Source: Hymenobacter cavernae (GTDB lineage Bacteria; Bacteroidota; Bacteroidia; Cytophagales; Hymenobacteraceae). Taken from it: a stretch of DNA of 64,000 nt. The stretch covers positions 806,001 through 870,000 of the forward strand of contig NZ_BMHT01000001.1 in assembly GCF_014641455.1 (NCBI RefSeq), written 5' to 3'. The stretch's first letter is position 1. Every line of letters begins with the position of its first letter. Positions 1-9,365 of the stretch are shown here, one piece after another. The notes beneath the pieces are model-generated. The model did not search any database. It saw only the letters and a list, made by a program, of their open reading frames with translations, and had not been told where the DNA came from. Both the position numbers and the translations under genes were made by a program.

Positions 1-1823
1 CCGTGCTCTATTACGCGGTCCGGGATGCCGAGGCGCTTCACAGGAATGCTGTAGCCATGGTCGGCTACGAACTCTAGGATAGCGGAGCCGAATCCACCTT
101 GCAGACAGCCGTCTTCTACCGTCACAATGGCTTTGTAGCGACTTAGAATGTCGTGCAGCATCTCCTCGTCGAGCGGCTTCGCAAAGCGCATATCATAGTG
201 CCCAGGCTCTAGGCCTTCGGCTAGCAACTGATTCGTGGCACGTACGGCGTAGTTGCCTATGTGGCCGAAGCTCAGGATAGCTACACCTTCCCCTTCACGA
301 ACAACACGACCGGTGCCCACCGTGATTTTCTTGAACGGCGTACGCCATTCCGGCATCACACCTTCACCACGTGGGTAACGGATGCTGAACGGGCCAGCGT
401 CGGGCAGTTGTGCGGTGTACATGAGGTTGCGCAGTTCGCTTTCGTTCATTGGAGCTGATACCACCATATTCGGGATGCAGCGCATGTAGGCGATGTCGTA
501 GGAGCCGTGGTGCGTGGGACCATCAGCACCAGCGAACCCAGCACGATCGAGGCAGAACACGACGTTCAGGTTTTGCAGCGCGACATCGTGCACCACTTGG
601 TCGTAGGCGCGCTGCATGAACGAAGAGTAGATATTGCAGAACGGCACCAAACCTTGCGTAGCGAGGCCAGCTGAGAACACCACAGCGTGCTGCTCGGCAA
701 TGCCCACATCGAAGGCACGATTCGGCATCGCCTCCATCATGATGTTCAGCGACGAGCCGGAAGGCATAGCCGGCGTTACACCCATGATCTTGGCGTTCTG
801 CTCGGCTAACTCTACAATGGTATGCCCAAACACATCCTGATACTTCGGCGGCTGGGGCTTGTCGTGGTGCTTCTTATAGATCTCGCCCGTAATCTTATCG
901 AACAAGCCGGGCGCGTGCCACAGCGTTTGGTCTTTTTCGGCCAGAGCATAGCCTTTGCCTTTTACCGTAACACAGTGCAGAATTTTGGGACCGGGAATGC
1001 TGCGCAGGTCACGCAGAATGGTCACCAAGTGGTTGACATCGTGCCCATCAACCGGGCCGAAGTAGCGGAATTTCAGCGCCTCAAATAGATTACTTTGTTT
1101 CATCAAAGTAGCCTTCATGGCGGTTTCCACTTTGCGGGCAATGTGTTGCGGGTTAGGACCGAACTTGCTCAGCTTACCTAGCACATTCCACAGCTCGTCG
1201 CGCACTTTGTTGTAGGTGCGGGAAGTGGTGATGTCGGTCAGATATTCTTTGAGCGCGCCCACGTTGGGGTCGATGCTCATGCAATTGTCATTAAGAATCA
1301 CCAGCAGGTTCGACTTCTCAACGCCCGCATGATTCAACGCTTCGAAGGCCATACCGGCTGTCATGGACCCATCACCGATAACGGCAATATGCTGACGATC
1401 TTTCTCGCCTTTGTACTCCGAAGCTACCGCCATACCTAGGGCTGCGCCAATGCTAGTGCTGCTGTGGCCGACGCCGAAGGCATCGTACTCACTTTCACTA
1501 CGCTTCGGGAAGCCCGACATGCCACCGTAGCGGCGATTAGTTGGGAAACGGTCGCGCCGGCCGGTCAGTATCTTGTGGCCGTAAGCCTGGTGGCCCACAT
1601 CCCACACGAGCTGGTCGTAGGGCGTGTTGAAGATATAATGCAACGCCACCGTCAGCTCCACTACACCGAGTGAAGCCCCGAAATGACCGCCATAAATCGA
1701 AACTGAATCGATAATAAATTGTCGGAGTTCCTGGCTCAGTTGCACCAGTTGATCTTCGGAAAGCTTCTTAAGATCATCGGGCGAGTTTACAGCCGCCAGC
1801 AATTCACCAGGTTCGACAATCAT
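1..1823 (-). CDS. dxs: 1-deoxy-D-xylulose-5-phosphate synthase, C-terminus cut by window edge
   Basis: Thiamine-diphosphate enzyme that condenses pyruvate and glyceraldehyde 3-phosphate, the first step of the MEP isoprenoid pathway, in the cytoplasm. About 607 codons are visible out of the usual 620-640, so some 20-30 C-terminal residues are missing. Seen on the minus strand: the N-terminal segment YGGHFGASLGVVELT, the TPP/Mg motif GDGSMTAGM near residue 146, the upstream stretch FGVGHSSTSI, and near the edge the transketolase C-terminal segment GGFGSAILEF and GIPDRVIEHG. The ATG at 1821-1823 gives MIVEPGELLAAVNSPDDLKKL, a normal DXS start. It is divergent from the UPF0104-like gene, with about 270 bp between the starts. 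A -7 box TAACTTTG lies about 100 bp upstream. Confidence 0.96.
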   Translation of the reverse strand, partial: MIVEPGELLAAVNSPDDLKKLSEDQLVQLSQELRQFIIDSVSIYGGHFGASLGVVELTVALHYIFNTPYDQLVWDVGHQAYGHKILTGRRDRFPTNRRYGGMSGFPKRSESEYDAFGVGHSSTSIGAALGMAVASEYKGEKDRQHIAVIGDGSMTAGMAFEALNHAGVEKSNLLVILNDNCMSIDPNVGALKEYLTDITTSRTYNKVRDELWNVLGKLSKFGPNPQHIARKVETAMKATLMKQSNLFEALKFRYFGPVDGHDVNHLVTILRDLRSIPGPKILHCVTVKGKGYALAEKDQTLWHAPGLFDKITGEIYKKHHDKPQPPKYQDVFGHTIVELAEQNAKIMGVTPAMPSGSSLNIMMEAMPNRAFDVGIAEQHAVVFSAGLATQGLVPFCNIYSSFMQRAYDQVVHDVALQNLNVVFCLDRAGFAGADGPTHHGSYDIAYMRCIPNMVVSAPMNESELRNLMYTAQLPDAGPFSIRYPRGEGVMPEWRTPFKKITVGTGRVVREGEGVAILSFGHIGNYAVRATNQLLAEGLEPGHYDMRFAKPLDEEMLHDILSRYKAIVTVEDGCLQGGFGSAILEFVADHGYSIPVKRLGIPDRVIEH

Positions 1824-1919
1824 CGTAGGAAAAAAACAAGGAGTAAATAACTGTGGGCAACAGACGTAAGAGGTGAAATGTTAAGCCTAGCTGTCAGTTG
1901 CGCTAACACGTACAACAGC

Positions 1920-1927
1920 CAAAGTTA
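1920..1927 (-). promoter_or_regulatory. Putative -7 promoter element of dxs
   Basis: Minus-strand TAACTTTG fits the Bacteroidota -7 consensus TANNTTTG. It would give a leader of roughly 90 nt for dxs. No clear -33 TTG is visible at the expected distance, so support is only partial. Confidence 0.45.
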
Positions 1928-2067
1928 CGGGTTTTCCAGTTGACCGGTTGTTGTGTTTACCCGACAAGCTCAGCCTTTTCACCTTAGACTAGTACAAATA
2001 CGGAGCCACGCACCTTACATAATTCCCGACTGCTGGGGCGTTCATGCGCCCGGCGGCCGATAATGCC

Positions 2068-2075
2068 TATTTTTG
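2068..2075 (+). promoter_or_regulatory. Putative -7 promoter element of the UPF0104-like gene
   Basis: TATTTTTG fits TANNTTTG and ends 18 nt before the ATG at 2094. An in-frame TTG (2073-2075) lies inside this box and so is unlikely to be the translation start. No convincing -33 TTG was found. Confidence 0.45.
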
Positions 2076-2093
2076 CCCACCCAGCTTACGCCT

Positions 2094-3155
2094 ATGCCCC
2101 TTACCCAGCAAAGTCAAGATCAGCAGCTTCTGGATAAGCTCAAGCCCTCGCGCATTATCCTGCCCGTTCTCATCGGCATTGGGGTCGTAGGCTTCATGTT
2201 TTGGCGGAGTTATCATCCTGGCGACCTAGCTCCGCTCCGCGAGGCCAAGTTCCAATGGCTCCTGATTACGCTGGCCGTGCTGGTGGCCCGCGACCTAGGT
2301 TACATTTACCGCATCCGCGAAATCTCGGAACGCGTGCTTAGCTGGCGCCAAAGCCTAGATGTGATTATGATTTGGGAGTTTGCCTCCTGCGTGCTCCCAT
2401 CGGCGGCGGGTGGCACATCGGTAGCGCCGTTTATTCTGAACAAGGAAGGCATCACCCTAGGTAAGTCTCTGGCCTACGTGATGGTAACGGCCTTGCTGGA
2501 CAATATTTACTACGTTATAGCGGTGCCGCTGGTGGTGCTCTGGGCGGGCGAAGGATTGTTCCCAGATGAGCTGAAAGGCGCTTTCGCAGCGTCACTACGC
2601 GTTGCTTTTGTCGTGAGCTACGTGTCCGTGACTTTGTACGCGGGGGCCATGATTTACGCCTTGTTCATTAGCCCGACTGCTATGAAGCGGTTTTTGGTGC
2701 GGCTGTTCTCGTTTCGGCTGCTACGCCGCTGGCGTCCTAATGCGTACAAGCACGGCAAGGAGATGATGCTAGCTTCGGCCCAGCTCCGCGGCAACAAAGC
2801 AGGCTACTGGATACGAACCGCGCTGGCCACGGCCTTCGTCTGGACGGCGCGCTACCTGATCATCGGCTGCATCATTGCCGCTTTCATTCCGATCAACTTC
2901 GGCGAGTTCTGGGTTATTTTCAGCCGCAACATGATCTATAAAGTCGTGCTGCTGGTCGCTATTACGCCCGGCGGCGCAGGCATTGCGGAAGGCGCTTTCC
3001 CGATCTTCTTCGGGCGCTTTATCGGCACGCCGACCATGACCAACTTCGTGATTTTGTTCTACCGCATCGTCACGTATTACCTGTATTTGGTGCTGGGCGC
3101 CGTGTTCCTGCCGCGCTGGGTAGCGCGGGTGTTCAGGCGTTCGGCTACCGTCTAA
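2094..3155 (+). CDS. UPF0104 / lysylphosphatidylglycerol synthase TM-region-like membrane protein
   Basis: Integral inner-membrane protein of 353 residues with about eight hydrophobic segments, beginning at LPVLIGIGVVGFMFW. It resembles the membrane part shared by MprF/AglD-type flippases and YbhN (UPF0104): the segment FASCVLPSAAGGTSVAPFILNKEG and the later ITPGGAGIAEGAFPIFF match the paired Gly-rich motifs of that family. There is no soluble lysyl-transferase domain, so a transport or flippase-type role is more likely than aminoacylation; the substrate is unknown. I chose ATG 2094 over the in-frame TTG at 2073 because the TTG sits inside the probable -7 box. A strong hairpin follows the stop codon. 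Confidence 0.8.
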   Translation: MPLTQQSQDQQLLDKLKPSRIILPVLIGIGVVGFMFWRSYHPGDLAPLREAKFQWLLITLAVLVARDLGYIYRIREISERVLSWRQSLDVIMIWEFASCVLPSAAGGTSVAPFILNKEGITLGKSLAYVMVTALLDNIYYVIAVPLVVLWAGEGLFPDELKGAFAASLRVAFVVSYVSVTLYAGAMIYALFISPTAMKRFLVRLFSFRLLRRWRPNAYKHGKEMMLASAQLRGNKAGYWIRTALATAFVWTARYLIIGCIIAAFIPINFGEFWVIFSRNMIYKVVLLVAITPGGAGIAEGAFPIFFGRFIGTPTMTNFVILFYRIVTYYLYLVLGAVFLPRWVARVFRRSATV

Positions 3156-3161
3156 TACGAC

Positions 3162-3204
3162 TTCACCCCTAGCCTTCCGTGATAAGTAGAAAGCTAGGGG
3201 TGAA
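3162..3204. terminator. Bidirectional terminator hairpin between convergent genes
   Basis: A 12-bp perfect stem (3162-3173 with 3193-3204, TTCACCCCTAGC) lies in the 74-bp gap between two convergent genes. It lacks a long T-run, but the position fits shared termination. Confidence 0.6.
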
Positions 3205-3229
3205 TCATTTACAGCTCAGCAAAAGCTCC

Positions 3230-4687
3230 TTAAATCGGATACTGACGCGGCTCGTGCTGCACGGATACCCACTGCACTCGGGTCATTTCATCCATTACCC
3301 ACTCGCCACCAAAGCGACCTAGGCCTGACTCCCGCTCCCCGCCGAAAGGCGCGTTGGGCTCGTCGTTCACGCTCTGGTCGTTTACGTGAATCATGCCGGT
3401 TTCTACTTGGCGGGCCAGTTGCACACCGCGCTCTACGTTGCGGGTGTGCAGGGCGCCACTGAGGCCAAAATCCAGCTCGTTAGCTAGCTTCAGCAATTCT
3501 TGTTCATCCTTGAAGGCAATAACTGGCGCCACTGGGCCGAAAATTTCGTTGTGCGCAATGGGCATATTGTTGCGCACGTTGGTCATCACCGTTGGGTACA
3601 GCACCGCGCCTTCGGCCTGGCCGCCACATTCTATTTTGGCGCCCTGAGCTACGCTTTCTTCGATGTCTTTCTGAATACGCTTCACTTGCTTCTCATCGAT
3701 GAGCGGACCGATGTCGGTGTCCCGGTCGCGCGGGTCGCCTACTTTCAGGGCTTTGGTGCGCTCCACCAGCTTGCCGCAGAACTCACCGTACACGGCCTCG
3801 TGCACCAGGAAGCGGTTGACAGCCATGCAGATTTGGCCCTGGTGCATGAATTTGCCCATCATAGCGGCGGCTACTGCCTGGTCAATATCCGCGTCCTCCA
3901 GCACGATAAACACATTGTTGCCACCTAGCTCTAGCGCCACTTTCTTGAGGTTTTCGCCGGCCAGCTTTCCGATGCCTTTGCCCACTGGCGTAGAGCCAGT
4001 GAACGAAATCAGCTTCGGAATAGGGTGCGCCACAAACGGGTCGCCAATCACCGACGACTTACCGACTACCACGTTGAAAACGCCTTTCGGCAAGCCAGCT
4101 TCTTCGAACAGCTTGGCTAGCAGCGTGCCACCCGTCACGGGCGTTTGCGAGGCTGGTTTCACCACAATGGCATTGCCGCAACCTAGGGCCGGTGCGATAG
4201 AGCGCATCGACAAGTGCACCGGGAAATTCCAGGGGCTAATGATGCCGATTACGCCCAGCGGCTTCCGGTACACGCGGCTTTCTTTGCCGGGAATGCTCGA
4301 GGGCAGGATGAAGCCGTGCAAACGACTCGGGAAAGTTGACGCTTCAATAATCACCTCGCGGGCCAGCATCACTTCAATTTCGCCTTTGGCGTGGGCGCCA
4401 CCCGCTTCCTGGGCAATCCAGTGGGCAAATTCATCCTTGCGGGCCAGCAGAATGTCAGCTGCTTTCAGCAGTACATCCCGCCGTTCTTGCGGCAGAAGCG
4501 CGGCCCACGTTACACCAGCGCGCTGGGCGGCTTCGTAGGCTTCATTCAGCTCGGCCAGGCCGGCGCAATTTATTTCCACCAGCACCGAATTATCATACGG
4601 ATTGATGTCCTGGATAGTATCGTCTTCGCGGCCGTCGCGCCAGACGCCATCGATGTACTGCTTATTCAGCTCTTTGTAGGGTTCCAT
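3230..4687 (-). CDS. NAD(P)-dependent aldehyde dehydrogenase
   Basis: Oxidises an aldehyde to its acid through a thiohemiacetal on Cys. The 485-residue protein has the whole ALDH fold: Asn154 in SPWNFP, the cofactor motif FTGSTPVGKGIG (229-240), general base Glu253 in LELGGN, and nucleophile Cys287 in HQGQICMAVNR, then NEIFGPVAPV and the C-terminal FGGERESGLGRFGG. The overall pattern resembles the benzaldehyde/vanillin dehydrogenase branch (XylC/YfmT-like), but the substrate cannot be told from sequence. The start MEPYKELNKQYIDG at 4687 is typical; an in-frame ATG at 4735 would add 16 residues unlike the family. It appears monocistronic, bounded by terminators on both sides. Confidence 0.92.
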   Translation of the reverse strand: MEPYKELNKQYIDGVWRDGREDDTIQDINPYDNSVLVEINCAGLAELNEAYEAAQRAGVTWAALLPQERRDVLLKAADILLARKDEFAHWIAQEAGGAHAKGEIEVMLAREVIIEASTFPSRLHGFILPSSIPGKESRVYRKPLGVIGIISPWNFPVHLSMRSIAPALGCGNAIVVKPASQTPVTGGTLLAKLFEEAGLPKGVFNVVVGKSSVIGDPFVAHPIPKLISFTGSTPVGKGIGKLAGENLKKVALELGGNNVFIVLEDADIDQAVAAAMMGKFMHQGQICMAVNRFLVHEAVYGEFCGKLVERTKALKVGDPRDRDTDIGPLIDEKQVKRIQKDIEESVAQGAKIECGGQAEGAVLYPTVMTNVRNNMPIAHNEIFGPVAPVIAFKDEQELLKLANELDFGLSGALHTRNVERGVQLARQVETGMIHVNDQSVNDEPNAPFGGERESGLGRFGGEWVMDEMTRVQWVSVQHEPRQYPI

Positions 4688-4806
4688 GTTGTGGTTGAGG
4701 GTTGGTAGATTTTGCCCCTGAGGACAGCAGATCAAAGCCGATTAACCTAGGTTTCTTCGGGTTTGTTTGACCCTAGCTCCAGAAGCTCAACCACAACGAA
4801 CAGCAC

Positions 4807-4843
4807 AAAAAAGCCCTTCTACGTGCTGTAGAAGGGCTTTTTT
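4807..4843 (-). terminator. Rho-independent terminator
   Basis: A 16-bp perfect stem (4807-4822 / 4828-4843) with a 5-nt loop; its ends are A6 and T6, giving a U-run in both directions. It follows the stop of the small lipoprotein gene on the minus strand. Confidence 0.9.
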
Positions 4844-4880
4844 GTCAACATGTTCAAAATTTGGCTTTTGTCAACCTAGG

Positions 4881-5294
4881 TTAGTCAGCCTCCAGCATCA
4901 TCTGCGAGCCATCGGGGGCTTTCAGTGTGATTTCGTCCTTGGTCAGGTTCACCACATCGAAGGTCAGCGAATTAGGTGCGCCATCAGGAGTCAGCGTGAT
5001 TTTCTTGCCGGCTTGGTCAAACGTGTACTTGCCCTGCATCGACTGTGCGGGCGAGGTCATGTTGAAGTTGCCGTTAGCGTAGAAGCGCAGCTCCGTTTTC
5101 TTGTCGGCGCTTGTCTGGGCTACCTTTTCGCCGCTGGCGCTGGTTTCTTTGTTGGTTTTCCAAACTTTGCTTTCTGTGCCGTAGAGCAGGTTGGTGTCGC
5201 CTACTTCATTTTTCTGGCTACAGCTGAAGGTAAACAATGATACTAGCACCAACAGGCTAGCCAGGTAGCGCAAGGGAGATGACAGGGTTTTCAT
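4881..5294 (-). CDS. Small lipocalin-like lipoprotein
   Basis: 137 residues with a lipoprotein signal peptide; the lipobox is SLFTFSC, with Cys25 as the likely lipidated residue. The mature part (LYGTESKVWKTNKE, ELRFYANGNFNMTS, GKYTFDQAGKKITLTPDG) reads as a chain of short beta strands with the look of the lipocalin-like domains common in Bacteroidota lipoproteins. Ligand and role are unknown. It is divergent from the LysM gene and followed by a strong terminator, so it is probably transcribed alone. Confidence 0.75.
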   Translation of the reverse strand: MKTLSSPLRYLASLLVLVSLFTFSCSQKNEVGDTNLLYGTESKVWKTNKETSASGEKVAQTSADKKTELRFYANGNFNMTSPAQSMQGKYTFDQAGKKITLTPDGAPNSLTFDVVNLTKDEITLKAPDGSQMMLEAD

Positions 5295-5543
5295 ACTAAT
5301 TTGGGGGTAAGGTTAGGGAGAGAGAAAGGTTTGTGAAGGTTCCGCAGTTGTCCGTTAGAAACAACTGTGCAGATGGGCTTCATACGATGAAGCGTGCCTA
5401 GGGTTAATTGTGGCGCTCAGGCCGTTAACTAAGAGCAACTTAATCATTGTCCCCCCGTACTGTTCTCTATGATTAGCTGGCGCTGTTTTACTAGGGCTCG
5501 GCTGTCGTACTCTCTCCCTCTTACTTCTAACCGACACACAAGC

Positions 5544-5840
5544 ATGGGACTATTTGATTTTCTCAATAAAGGCGAAGAAAAACCGGTTCAACCAGCTGCC
5601 AAGCCTGCTGCCGGTGCTACTGATTTCTTTGGCAGCAACGCGGCTCAGCCCGCCGCGGCCACTACTACCCAAGGTGACTCCTACACGGTGGTGAGTGGCG
5701 ATTCGCTCTCTAAAATTGCCAAACATCATTACGGCGATGCCACCAAATGGCATCAGATCTACGAAGCCAACAAGGCTACCATCGGTGCCAACCCCGACCA
5801 TATCGAGGTAGGTCAAGTGCTTACCCTTCCTAAAATCTAG
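5544..5840 (+). CDS. Small LysM-domain protein (Kbp-like, without BON domain)
   Basis: 98 residues. It starts MGLFDFLNKGEEK, has a Pro/Ala-rich linker to about residue 45, and ends in one LysM domain (SYTVVSGDSLSKIAKHHYGDATKWHQIYEANK to VLTLPKI). There is no signal peptide. The MGLF-F start and the LysM form (HYGDA..W..I..AN) recall E. coli Kbp/YgaU, which carries a BON domain before LysM; here BON is absent. Cytoplasmic or unconventional location is therefore open. The ATG at 5544 was chosen over an in-frame ATG at 5469, which adds a low-quality extension. A terminator follows at once. Confidence 0.85.
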   Translation: MGLFDFLNKGEEKPVQPAAKPAAGATDFFGSNAAQPAAATTTQGDSYTVVSGDSLSKIAKHHYGDATKWHQIYEANKATIGANPDHIEVGQVLTLPKI

Positions 5841-5870
5841 TTCATACCTTTCGCGCAAAAAAGGTAAAAG

Positions 5871-5899
5871 ACGCCGTATCATCTTGGTACGGCGTTTTT
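5871..5899 (+). terminator. Terminator of the LysM gene
   Basis: Stem ACGCCGTA (5871-5878) / TACGGCGT (5888-5895) followed by TTTT, 30 bp after the stop codon. Confidence 0.8.
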
Positions 5900-6056
5900 G
5901 TTTGCCCTAATCAGAGAAGAAGTTGTCATTTTACGTATCCAACAGCGACAAGGATCAAATCCAGTTAATGACCCAGGTTGATTAACTCAGGTTCCTCACG
6001 CTACTTCGAATGGCAAAGCGTAGCACCAAAAATTTTCAACTTTTTTTCTGGTGCAT

Positions 6057-6086
6057 TTGCAATTCTAAATTCCAGCTGTACATTTG
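6057..6086 (+). promoter_or_regulatory. Promoter of the metY leader
   Basis: TTG at 6057-6059, a 19-nt spacer, and TACATTTG at 6079-6086 match the Bacteroidota -33/-7 promoter. Transcription would start near 6092 and run through a hairpin, the SAM riboswitch and a leader peptide before metY. An inverted repeat GCACCA (6023-6028) / TGGTGC (6049-6054) sits just upstream and could be an operator or an old terminator. Confidence 0.75.
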
Positions 6087-6106
6087 CCCTCACCAACCCG
6101 GTACTC

Positions 6107-6133
6107 CTCCGTTAGAGACGGAGCAGTTTTTTT
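6107..6133 (+). terminator. Terminator-like hairpin inside the metY leader
   Basis: CTCCGT (6107-6112) pairs with ACGGAG (6118-6123) around a 5-nt loop and is followed, after CAG, by seven T. It lies after the promoter and before the riboswitch. Its 3' arm plus CAG (6118-6126) is also complementary to 6502-6510, nine of nine bases, which suggests an alternative long-range pairing. Confidence 0.6.
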
Positions 6134-6136
6134 AAG

Positions 6137-6248
6137 AATTTATACAGAAGCGGCGAGAGATTAGGCTCCGAGACCCGCTGGCAACCATCGATCATCGAAA
6201 GGTGCCAATTCCTGCCCACTCAAAAATTGAAAGTGGGAAATATAAGTT
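6137..6248 (+). promoter_or_regulatory. SAM riboswitch (S-box, SAM-I class)
   Basis: RNA element that senses S-adenosylmethionine. The conserved core is visible: CGAGAGATTAGGCTCCGAGA, then CTGGCAACC, then AAAGGTGCCAATTCCTGCCC. P1 closes by pairing 6137-6144 with 6241-6248 (8 bp, one G-U), and a terminal hairpin CCCACT/AGTGGG (about 6214-6236) corresponds to P4. It sits upstream of metY, the expected target for feedback by SAM. The segment GGGACTGGCCC of Firmicutes S-boxes is replaced by a shorter form. Confidence 0.9.
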
Positions 6249-6255
6249 GAGTACC

Positions 6256-6420
6256 ATGAAAAACCCCCAGCTTACCCTCGATTACCTTTCTGCTTCCGCT
6301 GCCGGCACGCTGACGGATTCTCGCGTTCTGGCTTCGGCCAATAGCTGCTCCTGCACTTTGCTAGCCAGCCCCGCAGTCATGCGAATGCGAATGCGCACTT
6401 GTGGCGCGTGTTGTTGCTAG
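6256..6420 (+). CDS. Putative sulfur-amino-acid-rich leader peptide
   Basis: A 54-codon reading frame starts 8 nt after the riboswitch P1 and ends 198 nt before metY. The C-terminus is striking: AVMRMRMRTCGACCC, with three Met and four Cys in the last 15 residues, and an earlier SCSC. That composition just upstream of a methionine/cysteine-forming enzyme fits a leader peptide whose translation reports charged Met/Cys-tRNA. Two small hairpins follow (6469-6473/6482-6486 and 6502-6509/6528-6535). Not a known family to me; the start ATG has no obvious Shine-Dalgarno, as is usual in this phylum. Confidence 0.55.
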   Translation: MKNPQLTLDYLSASAAGTLTDSRVLASANSCSCTLLASPAVMRMRMRTCGACCC

Positions 6421-6501
6421 GCTCTTCCTAGCTTTCCTTCCCGCTTTTCTTTTAACCTACTGGCACTAAGCGCTTTTCTATGCGCTGCTACCTAGGTTTC
6501 T

Positions 6502-7998
<1,497 letters not shown>

Positions 7999-8010
7999 AG
8001 AGGAGACATA

Positions 8011-8041
8011 AGCGGAAGCGTATGAGTCGTACGCTCCCGCT
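8011..8041 (+). terminator. Hairpin between metY and metX
   Basis: AGCGGAAGCGTA (8011-8022) pairs, with one mismatch, with TACGCTCCCGCT (8030-8041), 12 nt after the metY stop. The following bases are only moderately T-rich, so it may be a partial terminator. Confidence 0.5.
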
Positions 8042-8224
8042 ATTCCTTGGCTGTCGTTTGCGGGTGGTAAAGTTGGTTTTTTGAGAGGGACCGAACCTAG
8101 CTATCCTTCAGTAGTCTTCAGGTTGAGCCGGCGTTGGCGAACGTAAATTCAGGGGTGGGTTAACAATCTGCCAACGCATCGGTTCAACCTGGGCTATTGA
8201 GAAGCTTTTTTGTTTTTGTGCTGA

Positions 8225-9259
8225 ATGACCGAAAGCCAGCTTTTTAATCTTCCTACTCCTCTACAGCTTGAAAGCGGGGCCACGCTACCAGCTGTGCAGG
8301 TTGCTTACCACACCTACGGCACGCTCAACGCGGCCCAGGACAATGTGGTCTGGGTTTGCCATGCCCTGACCGCCAATGCCGACGTGCTAGGTTGGTGGCT
8401 GGGCCTGTTTGGTCCTTCGTTTTTCTTTGACCCTGCCGATTATTTCATCATCTGCGCCAACGTGCTTGGTTCGTGCTACGGCTCTATGGGGCCGCTCACG
8501 CCTGTTACGGATAATGGCGAACCACTTTACCACGAGTTTCCGCTCATTACCATCCGAGACATGGTAGCCGCGCACGATCAGTTGCGGCGGCACCTAGGTC
8601 TCACCAAGATTCACACGCTTATTGGCGGTTCGCTCGGCGGACAGCAGGCAGTAGAATGGGCGATTCAGCAACCGACGCTTTTCGAAAACCTCATCTTATT
8701 AGCTACCAACGCCCGGCATTCTCCCTGGGGCATTGCTTTTAACGAATCGCAACGGCTTGCTATTCAGGCTGACCATACCTACTATTCAGCTACGCCGGAA
8801 GGCGGTCAGCAAGGTTTGAAAGCGGCTCGGGCAATGGCACTACTGAGCTACCGCAGCTACGAGGCCTACGGCACGACGCAGGCGGAGCTTACCGATGAAA
8901 AACTAGACCACTTTCGAGCTAGCTCTTACCAGCAATATCAGGGCGACAAGCTGGTGGCGCGCTTCAATGCCTATACTTACGTGGCGCTTTCCAAAGCCAT
9001 GGACTCGCACAACGTAGGGCGTGGGCGTGGTGACCTAGCTACGGCGCTCGGCCAGGTTCAGGCGCGTACGCTGGTCGTTGGCATTACGTCGGATGTGCTG
9101 TTTCCGCCGATTGAGCAGCAATTATTGGCGCGTTATATTCACGGCGCGCAGTACGTGGAGATGGAGTCGCAATTCGGCCACGATGGCTTCTTGATTGAAA
9201 CCGTGCAGATTACCAACTTCCTGGAACGATTCTACTCTCGTAAGCTAGTGCATTCTTGA
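8225..9259 (+). CDS. metX: Homoserine O-acetyltransferase
   Basis: Alpha/beta-hydrolase-fold enzyme that acetylates homoserine with acetyl-CoA, providing the substrate of MetY. The 344 residues carry VAYHTYGTLN, CHALTANADV, ANVLGSCYGSMGP, nucleophile Ser136 in GGSLGGQQAVEWA, the acid in TSDVLFP and the His in FGHDGFL. FamILY members often read GGSMGGMQ at the nucleophile; the change here is conservative. It follows metY in the same orientation, but the hairpin and 226-bp gap leave room for separate transcription. Together the two genes give direct sulfhydrylation from homoserine to homocysteine. Confidence 0.94.
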   Translation: MTESQLFNLPTPLQLESGATLPAVQVAYHTYGTLNAAQDNVVWVCHALTANADVLGWWLGLFGPSFFFDPADYFIICANVLGSCYGSMGPLTPVTDNGEPLYHEFPLITIRDMVAAHDQLRRHLGLTKIHTLIGGSLGGQQAVEWAIQQPTLFENLILLATNARHSPWGIAFNESQRLAIQADHTYYSATPEGGQQGLKAARAMALLSYRSYEAYGTTQAELTDEKLDHFRASSYQQYQGDKLVARFNAYTYVALSKAMDSHNVGRGRGDLATALGQVQARTLVVGITSDVLFPPIEQQLLARYIHGAQYVEMESQFGHDGFLIETVQITNFLERFYSRKLVHS

Positions 9260-9303
9260 CTTGCTGTAGCGTCTTTTGATGATTGATCAGCAGAGAATAA
9301 TAA

Positions 9304-9354
9304 AGCTAGCGCCGCTCTGGTGACTTGAATAAAGTTGCCGGGGCGGCGCTAGCT
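9304..9354. terminator. Bidirectional terminator between metX and hydrolase gene
   Basis: A 12-bp perfect stem AGCTAGCGCCGC (9304-9315) with 9343-9354, T-rich on the 3' side (CTATTTTA). It separates two convergent genes. Confidence 0.7.
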
Positions 9355-9365
9355 CTATTTTAGAA

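Noticed and set aside
3699..4538. Long plus-strand open frame of about 280 codons opposite the aldehyde dehydrogenase gene
   Set aside because: It is a shadow of a gene with full family motifs on the minus strand; the translated protein shows no domain and odd composition.
5355..5537. Minus-strand frame of 60 codons upstream of the LysM gene
   Set aside because: Sits in the divergent control region; composition and length give no support.
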